From positions 2,490-66,489 of the forward strand of contig NZ_JAAGNX010000002.1 in NCBI RefSeq assembly GCF_010500615.1: a DNA stretch of 64,000 bases, read 5' to 3'. Under the pieces are notes generated by a model. That model was not told the DNA's origin. It made no database searches and saw only the letters and a program-made list of their open reading frames with translations. Below are positions 1 through 5,447 of this stretch, in pieces. The translations under genes and the position numbers were made by a program. The first letter of the stretch is position 1; each line of letters opens with the position of its first letter. The stretch comes from Oceanipulchritudo coccoides (GTDB lineage Bacteria > Verrucomicrobiota > Verrucomicrobiia > Opitutales > Oceanipulchritudinaceae).

Positions 1-67
1 AATGAACAAGAACCGAGAGAAAGTGAAAGGGGCACAACCAGTCGCTGGTGGCAACGCCGCTCGCTAG
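1..67 (+). CDS. Possible 3' end of a gene in the truncated first cassette
   Basis: The left edge cuts a cassette. One frame is open from the edge and stops at 65-67, inside attC, with the tail QPVAGGNAAR. The nucleotidyltransferase at 997-1479 reads into its own attC in the same frame and ends QPVAGGDATR, which weakly supports this frame. Another frame is also open through attC to about 93, so the true reading frame cannot be fixed from this fragment. No function can be assigned. Confidence 0.3.
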   Translation, partial: MNKNREKVKGAQPVAGGNAAR

Positions 68-102
68 CGCTCGCAGGCGTGCCACAGCTTTAACGGTTGA
101 GT
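32..102 (+). repeat. attC site 1 (short form)
   Basis: R'' is GCACAAC (32-38) and R' is GTTGAGT (96-102). The L arms pair with two unpaired bases. The variable middle is the short GCTCGCTAGCGCTCGC type. An extra G (TTTAACGGTT) precedes R', unlike the other copies. R'' predicts that the cassette cut by the left edge begins with GTTGTGC. Confidence 0.9.
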
Positions 103-117
103 GGACAAAGAATTTTC

Positions 118-147
118 TTGCGAAACCTAAAAAGACCAGAATATAGT
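118..147 (+). promoter_or_regulatory. Possible promoter of the first toxin-antitoxin cassette
   Basis: TTGCGA (118-123) and TATAGT (142-147) are 18 bases apart and end seven bases before the chosen antitoxin start at 154. Neither box is perfect. It would allow expression independent of the integron promoter. Confidence 0.35.
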
Positions 148-153
148 ACTTTA

Positions 154-405
154 ATGAATACTGTTTTAAGTCTATTTTCAGCAAGTGTCTCGGAATTAAA
201 AAAGAATCCGAGCGGTTTGTTGCAACAGTCTGACGGAGAACCGGTTGCAATATTGAACCACAACCGTCCAACTGCCTATCTTATACCGGCAAGCACATAT
301 GAAGAAATGCTTGAGCGTCTAGAAGACGCGGAATTGATGGAGATCGTGGAGTCCAGGAAGGGTCAGAAATCTCGGGCCAAGGAAGTTTCCCTTGATGAGC
401 TATAA
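154..405 (+). CDS. StbD/RelB-like (Phd/YefM family) antitoxin
   Basis: This 83-aa protein has the Phd/YefM-type N-terminus (SASVSELKKNPSG) and the PVAILNHNRPTAYLI strand pair typical of StbD/RelB antitoxins, followed by an acidic C-terminal tail likely to wrap the toxin. The frame is open from a TTG at 97, but that lies on the attC R' box. The ATG at 154 gives the usual family length. The stop overlaps the toxin start (395) by 11 bases, so the pair is translationally coupled. It is expected to neutralise the toxin and repress the operon. The exact subfamily name is inferred from motifs only. Confidence 0.85.
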   Translation: MNTVLSLFSASVSELKKNPSGLLQQSDGEPVAILNHNRPTAYLIPASTYEEMLERLEDAELMEIVESRKGQKSRAKEVSLDEL

Positions 406-682
406 GCTGTTATTCCTCCCATCAGCGCGGAAAGAGTGGGATAAACTCGGTTCCACAGTACGGGAGCAGTTTAAGAAGAAACTTGCGGAGCGGATTTCGG
501 ACCCAGTTGTCCCTAGTGATCGGCTAACTGGACAAAAGAATTATTATAAAATTAAACTCAGGAGTTCAGGTTACCGCTTAGTTTACGAAGTAGAAAAAAA
601 GACGGTTAGCATATTTGTCATAGCGGTGGGGAAGAGAGACAACTCACAGGTTTACAAGAAGGCACTGAAAAGGCGACGATGA
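395..682 (+). CDS. RelE/StbE-like toxin
   Basis: This 95-aa basic protein has the RelE-fold pattern: LLFLPSARKEWDKL helix, KLRSSGYRLVYEV and a C-terminal VIAVGKRD strand with basic residues. Family members are ribosome-dependent mRNA endoribonucleases. It overlaps the antitoxin gene, as in most relBE/stbDE operons. The ATG at 395 is preferred over the TTG just before it. The stop lies five bases before attC2, which makes this a self-contained addictive cassette. Confidence 0.88.
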   Translation: MSYKLLFLPSARKEWDKLGSTVREQFKKKLAERISDPVVPSDRLTGQKNYYKIKLRSSGYRLVYEVEKKTVSIFVIAVGKRDNSQVYKKALKRRR

Positions 683-687
683 TAAAC

Positions 688-822
688 ACTCAACAAGTCG
701 CTGGTGGCAACGCCGCTCGCTGATGGGCCTACGCCCTTCCCGCTTCGCCTTGCAGGCTTCGCGGGACAAGCCGGGCTTCGGCCCACAAGCGCTCGCGCCG
801 CACCACAGCTTTAACGTTGGCC
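688..822 (+). repeat. attC site 2 (long form)
   Basis: R'' ACTCAAC (688-694) matches the start of its own cassette (GTTGAGT at 96) as an exact reverse complement. R' is GTTGGCC (816-822). The middle carries about 65 extra bases with nested hairpins, including CCCGC...GCGGG and GGCC...GGCC. The L' arm reads CACCACAG instead of TGCCACAG. Confidence 0.92.
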
Positions 823-872
823 GGGTAAAATTGTTATTGATGACCCACAGGGTTCCTGAAAGAATATTTTGC

Positions 873-1052
873 ATGTCCACGGTAGTAAAAAGAAGACTCA
901 GAGAGCCATCCGATGATCTTAATCGTTGGGCGGAAGTATCTCCGCAGGAAAGACTTAAGGCCGTAGAAGTGATTAATCGACTTGGAGAACCTCAATATGC
1001 TAAACAAGCATTTCCAAGAATTCATAGAGTTATTAGAAAAGCACGAGGTTGA
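873..1052 (+). CDS. Small putative partner of the AbiEii-like nucleotidyltransferase
   Basis: This 59-aa protein contains a SPQERLKAVEVINRL helix and ends with RIHRVIRKAR. I recall this basic tail (R-[IV]-[HY]-R-V-[IV]-[RK]) as recurring in small proteins encoded just upstream of AbiEii/nucleotidyltransferase toxins. That link is from memory and not searched. It overlaps the nucleotidyltransferase gene by 56 bases in another frame, a geometry that suggests coupled translation. It could be the antitoxin of the pair. The frame is open further upstream to 723, but that would read through attC2, so the ATG at 873 is chosen. Confidence 0.6.
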   Translation: MSTVVKRRLREPSDDLNRWAEVSPQERLKAVEVINRLGEPQYAKQAFPRIHRVIRKARG

Positions 1053-1479
1053 GTACCTCGTAGTCGGTGGCTATGCGGTGGGGTTTCACGGATTTCCCCG
1101 ATATACCGGAGACTTGGATGTTTTCATTGGCATCAGTGAAGAAAACTCCAAAAGAATACTAAAAGTCTTTTCCGATTTTGGGTTCTCAGATCTGGGATTG
1201 GAACCGGCAGATTTCCTGGAGGAAGAAATCGTAATCGAGATTGGTCGAGAGCCGATGAAAATCCAAATCCTGACAGGGATCGATGGCGTCACTTTCAAGG
1301 ATTGTTACAAAGAGAAGGTATTTCTTGAGTTGGATGAGAAAAAGAAAATTCCGTTTATCGGATATGAATCTTTATTGAGAAACAAGAAGGCCTCGCCGCG
1401 GGCAAAAGATAAAATCGATTTTGAAGAACTTAAGAGAATAAAGGGCCAACCAGTCGCTGGTGGTGACGCCACTCGCTGA
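997..1479 (+). CDS. AbiEii/MNT-like nucleotidyltransferase (putative toxin)
   Basis: This 160-aa protein shows the nucleotidyltransferase signature: GG at residues 24-25 in VVGGYAVGFHG, followed by D39 and D41 in TGDLDVFI, the expected metal ligands. The third catalytic acid is probably in the VIEIG or MKIQILTGID strand. Family members include AbiEii-type toxins that transfer nucleotides to tRNA and minimal nucleotidyltransferases. The start at ATG 997 lies inside the upstream small gene; a TTG at 982 is an alternative. The last residues (QPVAGGDATR) are encoded by attC3 itself. Confidence 0.8.
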   Translation: MLNKHFQEFIELLEKHEVEYLVVGGYAVGFHGFPRYTGDLDVFIGISEENSKRILKVFSDFGFSDLGLEPADFLEEEIVIEIGREPMKIQILTGIDGVTFKDCYKEKVFLELDEKKKIPFIGYESLLRNKKASPRAKDKIDFEELKRIKGQPVAGGDATR

Positions 1480-1579
1480 TGGGCCTACGCCCTTCCCGCT
1501 TCGCCTTGCAGGCTTCGCGGGACAAGCCGGGCTACGGCCCACAAGCGCTCGCAGGCGTGCCACAGCTTTAACGTTGGCA
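1444..1579 (+). repeat. attC site 3 (long form)
   Basis: R'' GGCCAAC (1444-1450) is the exact reverse complement of its cassette start GTTGGCC (816). R' is GTTGGCA (1573-1579). It carries the same extra hairpin block as attC2 with a few substitutions. The last 30-odd bases of the nucleotidyltransferase gene overlap it. Confidence 0.92.
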
Positions 1580-1590
1580 AAAAGAGTTTC

Positions 1591-1621
1591 TTGACAGAAG
1601 TACGTAAAAGCGTACGCATTA
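1591..1621 (+). promoter_or_regulatory. Cassette promoter with operator-like palindrome
   Basis: A consensus -35 box TTGACA (1591-1596) is followed by the inverted repeat GTACG-N6-CGTAC (1600-1615). The -10 (around CATTA) is weak. The palindrome sits where an antitoxin-toxin complex would block RNA polymerase, only five bases upstream of the antitoxin ATG, so the transcript would have almost no leader. Confidence 0.6.
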
Positions 1622-1625
1622 ATCC

Positions 1626-1868
1626 ATGACCACAATTTCAGCAACAAAGGCGAGAGCCAACCTGTACACCCTGATTGATGAAACGAATGAATCACATGAG
1701 CCGATTCAGATCACCGGCAAGAGGGGGAATGCAGTTCTAGTTTCAGAGGATGATTGGCGAGCCATTCAGGAGAGCCTGTATCTGCAATCTATTCCCGGCA
1801 TGGTGGACTCGATTAAGAAAGCTCGAAAGGAAGGGCCTGGTAAAGCATCCAAGGAATTAAAGTGGTGA
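1626..1868 (+). CDS. YefM/Phd-family antitoxin
   Basis: This 80-aa protein begins MTTISATKARANLYTLIDE, the classic YefM N-terminal DNA-binding segment. GNAVLVSEDDWRAIQESLYL follows, which is diagnostic of the YefM antitoxins that pair with YoeB/Txe toxins. The C-terminal part would be disordered and toxin-binding. The stop (TGA at 1866-1868) overlaps the GTG start of the toxin. An operator-like palindrome immediately upstream fits autoregulation. Confidence 0.92.
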   Translation: MTTISATKARANLYTLIDETNESHEPIQITGKRGNAVLVSEDDWRAIQESLYLQSIPGMVDSIKKARKEGPGKASKELKW

Positions 1869-2128
1869 AATACACTGTTATTTATTCGAGGCAGGCGCAG
1901 AAGGACGCCAAGAAATTAAAAAAGAGTAATCTTAAAGAATCTGCCTTAGAATTAATTAAAGTTCTAGAAAAGAATCCCTTACAGAATCCACCACGATATG
2001 AAGCTTTGAGAGGTGAACTGAAGGGCTGCTACTCCCGAAGGATAAACATCCAGCACCGTCTAGTTTACGAGATCCTAGAAGAAGAGAAAATTGTTCATGT
2101 CCTTAGAATGTGGACTCACTATGAATAA
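1862..2128 (+). CDS. Txe/YoeB-family toxin
   Basis: This 88-aa RelE-superfamily protein has YSRQAQKDAKKLKKS at the N-terminus, RRINIQHRLVYEI in the core and ends RMWTHYE. The terminal His-Tyr is the hallmark of the YoeB/Txe branch, which cleaves mRNA on the ribosome. It starts at GTG 1862, inside the antitoxin stop region. A second GTG follows at 1865. Only about six bases separate its stop from attC4, so the cassette carries no spare DNA. Confidence 0.92.
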   Translation: MVKYTVIYSRQAQKDAKKLKKSNLKESALELIKVLEKNPLQNPPRYEALRGELKGCYSRRINIQHRLVYEILEEEKIVHVLRMWTHYE

Positions 2129-2131
2129 ATA

Positions 2132-2201
2132 TGCCAACCAGTCGCTGTTGGTGACGCCACTCGCTGGCGCTCGCAGGCGTGCCACAGCTTTAACGTTGAA
2201 A
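2132..2201 (+). repeat. attC site 4 (short form)
   Basis: R'' TGCCAAC (2132-2138) is the reverse complement of its cassette start GTTGGCA (1573). R' is GTTGAAA (2195-2201). The L'' arm reads GCTGTTGGTGACGCC. The middle is the short GCTCGCTGGCGCTCGC. Confidence 0.92.
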
Positions 2202-2217
2202 TGGCATAGCAGACAAA

Positions 2218-2610
2218 ATGAGTAAGTTTAATATAAAATGTTTGGTATCTAGTATAGAGACTGGAGGCAAAGTCTCAGTATTTGAAGAAGTCGTAACCCC
2301 GGGATCTGGACCTCCTTTGCATACACATGAAGAGCAGTTAGAAATCTTTCATGTAATATCCGGGCATATTCAGTTTGAATTGGAAGGGGAAAGAATAGAC
2401 GTCTACACTGGTGGTACAGCAACAATTCCGCCTGGGAAGAAACATGCGTTCGTTAATAAGTCTGAAAAGAATTCTATTATTCACTTTGAATTGCTTCCTT
2501 CTGGAAAGTCTGAGGAGTTTTTCGAGAGGCTAGTGGCAGGAAGGTTTGAAGATATTCCCAGCTTATTTGAGGAGCATGGTCTCAAGCTGCTTGGACCTCC
2601 AATTAAATGA
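2218..2610 (+). CDS. Cupin-domain protein
   Basis: This 130-aa single-domain cupin_2 protein has motif 1 PPLHTHEEQLEIFHVISG (two His and one Glu available as metal ligands). Motif 2 is in GGTATIPPGKKHAFVN with the fourth ligand His. The substrate is not predictable; small cupins act as isomerases, dioxygenases or sugar-binding proteins. It is the only gene of its cassette. The stop lies nine bases before attC5. No strong promoter of its own was seen, so it may depend on transcription from upstream cassettes. Confidence 0.85.
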   Translation: MSKFNIKCLVSSIETGGKVSVFEEVVTPGSGPPLHTHEEQLEIFHVISGHIQFELEGERIDVYTGGTATIPPGKKHAFVNKSEKNSIIHFELLPSGKSEEFFERLVAGRFEDIPSLFEEHGLKLLGPPIK

Positions 2611-2619
2611 ATATATTTA

Positions 2620-2689
2620 TTTCAACCAGTCGCTGGCGGTGACGCCGCTCGCTAGCGCTCGCAGGCGTGCCACAGCTTTTACGTTAGTG
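2620..2689 (+). repeat. attC site 5 (short form)
   Basis: R'' TTTCAAC (2620-2626) is the reverse complement of its own cassette start GTTGAAA (2195). R' here is GTTAGTG (2683-2689), which belongs to the next cassette. The site therefore has a mismatched R''/R' pair, as expected when two cassettes of different origin are joined. Confidence 0.92.
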
Positions 2690-2696
2690 AATAGTA

Positions 2697-2725
2697 TTGA
2701 CAGTGCATACTGTATATGCATACAT
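2697..2725 (+). promoter_or_regulatory. vapBC-like promoter with operator palindrome
   Basis: TTGACA (2697-2702) is followed by the inverted repeat TGCATA-N5-TATGCA (2704-2720). A -10-like ATACAT (2720-2725) lies 17 bases from the -35. The palindrome fills the spacer, the position expected of a VapBC autoregulatory operator. Confidence 0.6.
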
Positions 2726-2731
2726 GTCTGC

Positions 2732-2914
2732 ATGAGAACAACATTAAACATTGACGACACCATCTACGAAAAGGCTGCCAAACTGACGGGAATCCGGGAA
2801 AAGACCCAGTTACTTCACGAAGGATTAAGGACCTTGATAGAAAGAGAAAGTTCCAGGAGGTTGGCGAAGCTTGGAGGAAGTTCACCTAAGGCTGAACAGA
2901 TCAGGAGAAGATAA
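2732..2914 (+). CDS. VapB-like antitoxin
   Basis: This 60-aa protein begins MRTTLNIDDTIYEKAAKLTG, typical of the VapB (DUF2191-like) ribbon-helix-helix antitoxins. It has KTQLLHEGLRTLIERE as the second helix and a basic tail. The frame is open upstream through attC5, but only the ATG at 2732 gives the family length. The stop TAA shares its last A with the toxin ATG (TAATG), so translation is coupled. It probably represses its own promoter at 2697-2725. Confidence 0.9.
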   Translation: MRTTLNIDDTIYEKAAKLTGIREKTQLLHEGLRTLIERESSRRLAKLGGSSPKAEQIRRR

Positions 2915-3273
2915 TGGTCCTTGTAGACACATCGGTATGGATAGATTTCCTACGACAAGGGAATGAGAAATTAAAGAAACTTCTCGAAGATGGGGAAGTA
3001 GTAACACATCCCCTGGTGATCGGAGAGTTACACATTGGAAACATTTCGAAGAGAAAGCAGTTTATAAAATTGTTGGATGATTTGCCAGCGATCAGAGAAT
3101 GTTCACACACTGAGGTGCTTTACTTTATCGAGGAAAGAAAGTTGTACGGGAAAGGAATTGGGTATTTTGATGCTGCCATTTTGTGCTCAGCAATAATCTT
3201 TGAGACTCCCCTTTGGACATTAGATAAGCGATTAGATTCAATTTCAGAAGCACTAACCAGTCGCTGGAGGTGA
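2914..3273 (+). CDS. VapC-like PIN-domain toxin ribonuclease
   Basis: This 119-aa PIN-domain protein has the conserved acids in place: D5 (VLVDTSVWIDFL), E38 (VIGELHIGN), D86 (GYFDAAILCSA) and D104 (TLDKR). VapC toxins are magnesium-dependent RNases that cut tRNA or rRNA. It follows the VapB-like gene with a one-base overlap. Its last codons (TSRWR) and stop are inside attC6, so the C-terminus is partly specified by the recombination site. Confidence 0.93.
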   Translation: MVLVDTSVWIDFLRQGNEKLKKLLEDGEVVTHPLVIGELHIGNISKRKQFIKLLDDLPAIRECSHTEVLYFIEERKLYGKGIGYFDAAILCSAIIFETPLWTLDKRLDSISEALTSRWR

Positions 3274-3386
3274 CTGCGCTCGCTGAGCCTCCTGCGCCCT
3301 TCCCGCTTCGCCTTGCAGGCTTCGCGGAACAAGCCGGGCTTCGGAGCCCAAGCGCTCGCAGGCGTGCCACAGCTTTAACGTTAGGG
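3251..3386 (+). repeat. attC site 6 (long form)
   Basis: R'' CACTAAC (3251-3257) is the exact reverse complement of its cassette start GTTAGTG (2683), although most R'' boxes of the array read CAAC. R' is GTTAGGG (3380-3386). It contains the extra hairpin block, with the L'' side altered to GCTGGAGGTGACTGCGC. Confidence 0.92.
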
Positions 3387-3396
3387 AGATAATAAT

Positions 3397-3870
3397 ATGA
3401 GCTTTTTACCGAAAGATTTTCAAGTTCCAGAACTAGTGGAAACCGATCATTTTCGAATGCGATCGATAACAATTCATGATGTTTTCAAGGATTACGACGC
3501 AGTGATGTCTAGCCATGAGCACCTATGGCAACGGTTTGGCGAAATCTGGGGGTGGCCTAGCAAGGATCTTACAATTGAACAAGATATCATAGATTTGGGA
3601 TGGCATCAGAAAGAATTCCAACTTAGATCCTCGTTTGATTACGCAGTAATGTCCCTAGATGAATCAAAACTACTTGGTTGTGTATATATTGATCCACCTA
3701 TGGAGGATGGAATCGAAGCAGAGATATGGTTTTGGGGTAGACAAAGCGAGTTGTTGAGTGGATTTGAGGATCAACTCGAAAATTTTTTGCTATCCTGGAT
3801 CGCATCAAGTTGGCCCTTTACCACTGTTATACTAAACGGATCAGTTCGCTCTATAGATCGAGGTAATTAA
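3397..3870 (+). CDS. GNAT-like acetyltransferase domain protein
   Basis: This 157-aa protein has the layout of GNAT family members. An N-terminal strand-helix (ETDHFRMRSITIHDVFKDYDAVMSS) is followed by a central beta strand YAVMSLDESKLLGCVYIDP and an EAEIWFWGR strand, and the protein ends with a helix and strand. The acetyl-CoA loop (R/Q-x-x-G-x-G/A) is not clear, so activity is uncertain. The Shine-Dalgarno AGGGAG falls on the attC6 R' box itself, 11 bases before the ATG. That couples the recombination site to translation initiation. It is the sole gene of its cassette. Confidence 0.6.
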   Translation: MSFLPKDFQVPELVETDHFRMRSITIHDVFKDYDAVMSSHEHLWQRFGEIWGWPSKDLTIEQDIIDLGWHQKEFQLRSSFDYAVMSLDESKLLGCVYIDPPMEDGIEAEIWFWGRQSELLSGFEDQLENFLLSWIASSWPFTTVILNGSVRSIDRGN

Positions 3871-3900
3871 TGTGGTGTCGAATATTTGATTCCTGCAAAA

Positions 3901-4008
3901 CCCTAACCAGTCGCTGGAGGTGACCGCGCTCGCTGAGCCTCCTTCGCGGGACAAGCCGAGCTTCGGAGCCCAAGCGCTCGCAGGCGTGCCACAGCTTTAA
4001 CGTTCTCC
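3901..4008 (+). repeat. attC site 7 (intermediate length)
   Basis: R'' CCCTAAC (3901-3907) is the reverse complement of its cassette start GTTAGGG (3380). R' is GTTCTCC (4002-4008), a non-canonical box that nevertheless matches the R'' of the following attC8. The hairpin block is shortened by about 28 bases relative to attC6. Confidence 0.9.
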
Positions 4009-4019
4009 AAAAAAGACAG

Positions 4020-4047
4020 TTGACGTTAAGACGTTTTAGCGTTTAAT
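4020..4047 (+). promoter_or_regulatory. Promoter of the RHH/RelE-like toxin-antitoxin cassette
   Basis: TTGACG (4020-4025) and TTTAAT (4042-4047) are separated by 16 bases. The spacer contains repeated ACGTT-type elements (GACGTTAA, GACGTTTTA, GCGTTTAA) that could bind the antitoxin. The first gene starts ten bases after the -10. Confidence 0.6.
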
Positions 4048-4056
4048 CTCATACCC

Positions 4057-4278
4057 ATGAAAAGAGCGACAATTTATTTTGAAGAAGACATCCACAAGGC
4101 CTTGAAAGTTAAGGCCGCAGAAGTGTCTACATCCGTATCTGATTTAGTAAACGAAGCAATTCGTAGCAGCCTCCAGGAGGACCTTGAGGACTTGCAGGCT
4201 TTCGAGGATCGAAAGAATGAACCTACTATGGATTTTGAACAGTTTCTCAAGAAGCTGAAAGAAGATGGAAAGCTATAA
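4057..4278 (+). CDS. Ribbon-helix-helix (CopG/RelB-like) antitoxin
   Basis: This 73-aa protein begins MKRATIYFEEDIHKALKVKAAEVSTSVSDLVNEAIR in the standard RHH order: strand TIYFEEDIH, helix ALKVKAAEV, helix SVSDLVNEAIR. The acidic C-terminal half (DLEDLQAFEDRK) should bind the toxin. It overlaps the toxin gene by 14 bases. The repeated elements in its promoter are a plausible operator. Confidence 0.9.
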   Translation: MKRATIYFEEDIHKALKVKAAEVSTSVSDLVNEAIRSSLQEDLEDLQAFEDRKNEPTMDFEQFLKKLKEDGKL

Positions 4279-4522
4279 GATTGTCATCAAACGTTCAGCG
4301 ACGAAAGAAATTGAGAGAATTCCCAAATCGCACCGAAAGAGAATCGTTTCCAAGATCCAAGAGTTATCGAAGGAACCCCGCCCTTTGGGTGTTAAGAAAT
4401 TGAGTGGAGAAGAGAAGTACAGGATTCGCCAAGGAGATTACCGGATTTTGTACAAAGTCGAGGACTCGATCATTACGGTCACAGTTGTAAAGGTAGGGAA
4501 TAGAAAAGATGTATACAGGTAA
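4265..4522 (+). CDS. RelE/ParE-superfamily toxin
   Basis: This 85-aa basic protein matches the RelE fold. It has YKIVIKRSATKEIERIPKSHRKRI, then KLSGEEKYRIRQGDYRILYKV and the final VTVVKVGNRKDVYR. The GDYRILY/VGNRKDVY pattern is that of RelE mRNA interferases. It starts inside the antitoxin gene and stops five bases before the R'' box of attC8. A RelE assignment is favoured over ParE by the KLSG...YRIRQGDYR run. Confidence 0.9.
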   Translation: MESYKIVIKRSATKEIERIPKSHRKRIVSKIQELSKEPRPLGVKKLSGEEKYRIRQGDYRILYKVEDSIITVTVVKVGNRKDVYR

Positions 4523-4527
4523 TATTG

Positions 4528-4655
4528 GGAGAACCACCCGCTGGTGGCAACGCCGCTCGCTGATGGGCCTACGCTCTTCCCTCTTTGCCTTACAGGCTTC
4601 GCGGGACAAGTCGAGCTTCGGAACCCAATAACTTGCCACAGTTTTAACGTAAAGA
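4528..4655 (+). repeat. attC site 8 (divergent, last clear site)
   Basis: R'' GGAGAAC (4528-4534) is the exact reverse complement of its cassette start GTTCTCC (4002). The 3' half has decayed: AACTTGCCACAGTTTTAACG replaces the usual GGCGTGCCACAGCTTTAACG, and R' reads GTAAAGA. This looks like the functional end of the recognisable array. Confidence 0.85.
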
Positions 4656-4672
4656 TTAATTAACCATTTAAG

Positions 4673-5278
4673 ATGAATGATTACATACAGGCATTTGTAA
4701 CAATCGTTGCACTGGTGAATCCAGCAATCTGCGCACAGATGTTCTCCGAGTGCACTGCAGGCCTTTCGAAAGAACAAAGAACTACGGCGGCTATAAAGTC
4801 TGTCGTTGCGATCACGATCATCTTACTTCTCGCTGCAGTAGCTGGAATCTCCATTTTAAATATATTTGGAATTTCCCTAAATGCATTTTCCTGTGCGGGC
4901 GGGGGAATCCTGGTATGGATTGGCGCCAGCATGATCAAGTCGGCACAGAAAGAGCCCGAATCGCTGTCCAAAGACGACACACGCAAGACGTTTTCACTAG
5001 CTCCATTAATATTGTTCGGTGCGAGTCCGGGGACAATCACAGGCGTGATTACTGTATCCGCATTTCACGGCCACCAGCTATTACCAATTCCTGCAATTCT
5101 CGGCGTTCTTACAACTTCATTGGTTCTGGGAATGGTGTTACTTCTTTGTGCAATGTTCTCTAAGAAGACTCAAAAACCCTCAATGGCAAAAAGGATGATC
5201 ACTAGTTATATGGGGGTTATTGTCATCGCTATGGGGGTTCAGTTTATTCTATCTGGAATTAAAGCTTTCTTAGCTTAA
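4673..5278 (+). CDS. MarC-family integral membrane protein
   Basis: This 201-aa protein has six hydrophobic segments and the MarC pattern: VNPAICAQMFSECTAGLS at the first membrane segment, ISLNAFSCAGGGILVWIGASM in the middle and GVIVIAMGVQFILSGI at the C-terminus. MarC/YhcE-type proteins are inner-membrane proteins of unsettled function. The VNP motif is present but the usual IGA/PIF continuation is replaced by AICAQMF. It sits directly after the degenerate attC8 in cassette orientation, so it may be an immobilised cassette. Confidence 0.8.
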   Translation: MNDYIQAFVTIVALVNPAICAQMFSECTAGLSKEQRTTAAIKSVVAITIILLLAAVAGISILNIFGISLNAFSCAGGGILVWIGASMIKSAQKEPESLSKDDTRKTFSLAPLILFGASPGTITGVITVSAFHGHQLLPIPAILGVLTTSLVLGMVLLLCAMFSKKTQKPSMAKRMITSYMGVIVIAMGVQFILSGIKAFLA

Positions 5279-5447
5279 ACTCGAACCAGAGGATTGCGGC
5301 AGATCGACACCGGGTTCCCAGCCAAGGACGTCAAAGTAACGACACATATTCAAACTGCAACATACCGTTGGGGAGAGCAGTTGGAGATCTATGCCACCTC
5401 AAACTGAAACCTCAGACACCTTAACTTGAACATTCGTTAATGATAAT
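5279..5447. other. 169-bp intergenic stretch without a recognisable attC
   Basis: I see no gene and no convincing attC arms. Isolated CAAC and GTTAATG words occur, but the L arms are missing. If a cassette boundary existed here it has decayed. Confidence 0.5.

Larger units (their letters stand above)
1..4655 (+). mobile_element. Chromosomal integron gene-cassette array (distal part)
   Basis: Eight related imperfect palindromes separate short + strand gene modules. Each has a CAAC/TAAC R'' box, an L'' arm (GCTGGTGGCAACGCC), a variable middle, an L' arm (GGCGTGCCACAGC) and a CTTTAACGTT end. The two L arms pair except for two unpaired bases, which is the extra-helical-base signature of attC sites. 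Complete cassettes are 97-816, 817-1573, 1574-2195, 2196-2683, 2684-3380, 3381-4002 and 4003-4649. Each begins with bases that are the exact reverse complement of the R'' box at its own 3' end (7-8 of 7-8 bases). The array continues off the left edge, where intI and attI would be expected from the shared gene orientation. The region looks more AT-rich than the rest of the window. No integrase is present in the window. Confidence 0.93.

Noticed and set aside
723-872. N-terminal extension of the 59-aa small gene through attC2
   Set aside because: It would translate the attC hairpin block; the ATG at 873 fits the expected short protein.
1-4655. The repeats as a CRISPR array
   Set aside because: Repeat units are 70-136 bases, imperfect palindromes of variable length, and spacing is 420-690 bases filled with genes.
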